Notes under the pieces: generated by a model
Told to the model about the DNA's origin: nothing
Databases searched by the model: none
Seen by the model: only the letters and a program-made list of their open reading frames with translations
DNA from: Candidatus Moraniibacteriota bacterium
GTDB taxonomy: Bacteria > Patescibacteriota > Minisyncoccia > Moranbacterales > GCA-2747515
Length of the DNA: 5,557 nt
Reading direction: 5' to 3'
NCBI GenBank assembly: GCA_029938745.1
Contig: JAOZUJ010000064.1
Location: forward strand, 1-5,557
Shown: in pieces, positions 4,507-5,557 of the stretch
Numbering within the stretch: position 1 is the first letter of the stretch
Layout of the letters: every line of letters starts with the position of its first letter
Position numbers and translations under genes: made by a program

Positions 4507-4680
4507 ATGGCCCGAAGAAAAATGGAAGATCGTAATGTGAGAAAGTTATCAAAAAGAGGAGGAAGTTACGCAATGACCTTGCCAGTTGAGATCGTACGTG
4601 AACTAAAATGGAAAAATAAACAAAAAGTTATTGTTCGTAGATCAGGTAATAAGGTAATTATTGAAGATTGGAAAAAATAA
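4507..4680 (+). CDS. Small AbrB/MazE/SpoVT-type DNA-binding protein
   Basis: This is a 57-residue basic protein. MARRKMEDRN is followed by a single swapped-hairpin AbrB-like domain: VRKLSKRGGSYAMTLP (11-26), with the characteristic K-x-G-x-S-Y-x-x-T-L-P turn, EIVRELKWKNKQKV (28-41) and VRRSGNKVIIEDW (43-55). The family dimerises through this fold and binds palindromic or AT-rich promoter DNA, as transition-state regulators or as antitoxins. No toxin gene of the MazF or VapC type lies next to it, so it looks like a stand-alone regulator. ATG 4507 follows an AT-only leader with no ribosome binding site. The promoter and 24-bp palindrome lie 30-65 nt upstream, and the hydrolase start lies 2 nt after its stop, so the two are co-transcribed. 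It probably represses its own operon. Confidence 0.88.
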   Translation: MARRKMEDRNVRKLSKRGGSYAMTLPVEIVRELKWKNKQKVIVRRSGNKVIIEDWKK

Positions 4681-4682
4681 TT

Positions 4683-5471
4683 ATGAAAAAAGTCATTTTT
4701 ATAATTCTAGGTATTATTATAGTCATTTATATTGGTGGATTTTTCTTTTCGTCTTGGGCTCAAGAGTTGCTTATTTATCCTAGCCCAAATCGTACAAATC
4801 AAGATTGTAAAGATGAGATTGTCAACAATGCAGTTACACATAATCAGACAATGTTATATCATAATCATGTAGAGGGCTCTGATGCGGTTGTTGTTTTTTA
4901 TCATGGCAATGGAAATATTGTGTGTGATATGGATTTTGTGAGGGATGCTCTTGATAAAAAGAATGTGTCTTATATTTTTCCAGAGTATAGGGGATACAGT
5001 GATGATGGTTATAAGTCTACACATGATGGCGTTTTGCAAAATGTGCGTGATACAGTTGATTATATTGATGAACAAGACTATGAATATGTATATGTAATTG
5101 GGCAAAGTATAGGAAGTGGTGCAGCATCATATCATGCGTCGCTACAAGAACCTGAAAAATTGCTTCTCATTTCTCCATTTACTACACTTACAAATGTGAT
5201 TACCGATATGTTCCCAGTTTATCCACGGATCTTTATTGAGGAGTTTTTTGATGATCAGTTTGATAATGTAGAACGGTTAAAAAATTATAATGGAATTTTG
5301 ATGATCGTTCATGGCACAAAGGATCCTGTTGTAAATATCTCGCACAGTAGAGAATTACTTGATTCAGTGCCCGCGAGTTATAAAGATATTCTTACAGCAA
5401 GTGGTTATGGACATGCAAACATTAATGGGTCAAGTGAAATGACAGATGCAGTAGAAAACATTATTGAATAA
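4683..5471 (+). CDS. Membrane-anchored alpha/beta hydrolase (ABHD/BEM46-like serine hydrolase)
   Basis: This 262-residue protein begins with an N-terminal membrane segment (residues 3-22, VIFIILGIIIVIYIGGFFF) and then an alpha/beta-hydrolase domain outside or facing away from the cytoplasm. The oxyanion motif is HGNG (74-77). The nucleophile elbow is GQSIG with Ser142, the acid is Asp214 in HGTKDPVV, and the base is His244 in GYGHAN. All three catalytic residues are present. LLIYPSPNR just after the anchor and FPEYRGYSDDG (99-109) are typical of the BEM46/ABHD12-13-17 group, whose members hydrolyse lipid esters or thioesters; the substrate here is unknown. I chose ATG 4683, 2 nt after the regulator's stop. 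A TTG at 4668 would overlap that gene and only add MEKII ahead of a normal signal-anchor start. There is no cap domain, which fits the size. Confidence 0.9.
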   Translation: MKKVIFIILGIIIVIYIGGFFFSSWAQELLIYPSPNRTNQDCKDEIVNNAVTHNQTMLYHNHVEGSDAVVVFYHGNGNIVCDMDFVRDALDKKNVSYIFPEYRGYSDDGYKSTHDGVLQNVRDTVDYIDEQDYEYVYVIGQSIGSGAASYHASLQEPEKLLLISPFTTLTNVITDMFPVYPRIFIEEFFDDQFDNVERLKNYNGILMIVHGTKDPVVNISHSRELLDSVPASYKDILTASGYGHANINGSSEMTDAVENIIE

Positions 5472-5482
5472 TGTAATTTGAT

Positions 5483-5510
5483 TTGGGTAATTATATTTTT
5501 GTGTTATAAT
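5483..5510 (+). promoter_or_regulatory. Extended -10 promoter for the next gene
   Basis: TGT-TATAAT (TG at 5502-5503, -10 at 5505-5510), with a possible -35 TTGGGT (5483-5488, 16-nt spacer). The 15 nt TTTTTGTGTTATAAT (5496-5510) are identical to those at 3283-3297. The expected start is near 5517, leaving a leader of about 23 nt before ATG 5540. Confidence 0.7.
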
Positions 5511-5539
5511 AAATTATGTAATTAATGTAAATAACAATT

Positions 5540-5557
5540 ATGGATGAAAATGAAACG
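5540..5557 (+). CDS. Start of a further gene (six codons, truncated by window end)
   Basis: An ATG at 5540 opens a frame reading MDENET up to the last base. Its distance from the promoter at 5505-5510 is the same as for the secreted-protein gene. No ribosome binding site is visible, as elsewhere in this window. The product cannot be judged from six residues. Confidence 0.5.

Noticed and set aside
4668..4682. TTG start for the hydrolase, adding MEKII
   Set aside because: It would overlap the end of the AbrB-like gene and has no ribosome binding site. ATG 4683 gives a normal signal-anchor N-terminus and a 2-nt gap.
5472..5500. Terminator after the hydrolase gene
   Set aside because: Only a 5-bp A/T pairing (TAATT/AATTA) precedes the T run, too weak to call.

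Overview
The window (5557 bp, AT-rich, standard genetic code) looks like a piece of a small-genome Patescibacteria/CPR chromosome. The reasons are a housekeeping sigma factor with a very long Lys/Ala/Pro tail, genes with almost no Shine-Dalgarno sequences, a secreted protein with a Lys/Tyr-rich C-terminus, a solitary mini GIY-YIG nuclease beside a tRNA, and a group I intron in that tRNA. The phylum is inferred from style; no marker here fixes it.

Layout. (1) 1-2464: the 3' part of dnaG (primase), then rpoD (primary sigma factor) 5 nt later, the conserved dnaG-rpoD core of the macromolecular synthesis operon, closed by a hairpin terminator at 2487-2528. (2) 2510-3287: a compact tRNA locus and the most interesting part of the window. 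A strong promoter leads into a decayed copy of the 5' half of tRNA-Asn that is interrupted by a perfect 16-bp palindrome. Next comes an 86-codon GIY-YIG nuclease gene whose last codons and stop lie inside the first 10 nt of the real tRNA-Asn(GUU). That tRNA is itself split in the anticodon loop, between positions 35 and 36, by a 308-nt group I intron that can be folded almost completely by eye. A 19-nt direct repeat flanks the nuclease unit. (3) 3289-4311: a promoter and a secreted protein with a discoidin-like region and a basic tail. (4) 4391-5471: a terminator, a promoter and a perfect 24-bp palindrome sitting on the predicted transcription start, then an AbrB/MazE-type DNA-binding protein and, 2 nt later, a membrane-anchored alpha/beta hydrolase. 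(5) 5483-5557: another promoter and the first six codons of a further gene.

How the parts may work together. The region-2 arrangement suggests that a GIY-YIG cassette of about 304 bp inserted at the 5' end of tRNA-Asn. It appears to have regenerated the tRNA 5' end and used the conserved U8-A9-G10 as its stop codon. The intron has no open reading frame of its own, so the adjacent free-standing nuclease could mobilise the intron in trans; this is a hypothesis. In region 4 the AbrB-like protein probably binds the palindrome and controls itself and the hydrolase. Three of the four internal promoters share a T5-N4-TATAAT layout, and two of these follow directly on a terminator.
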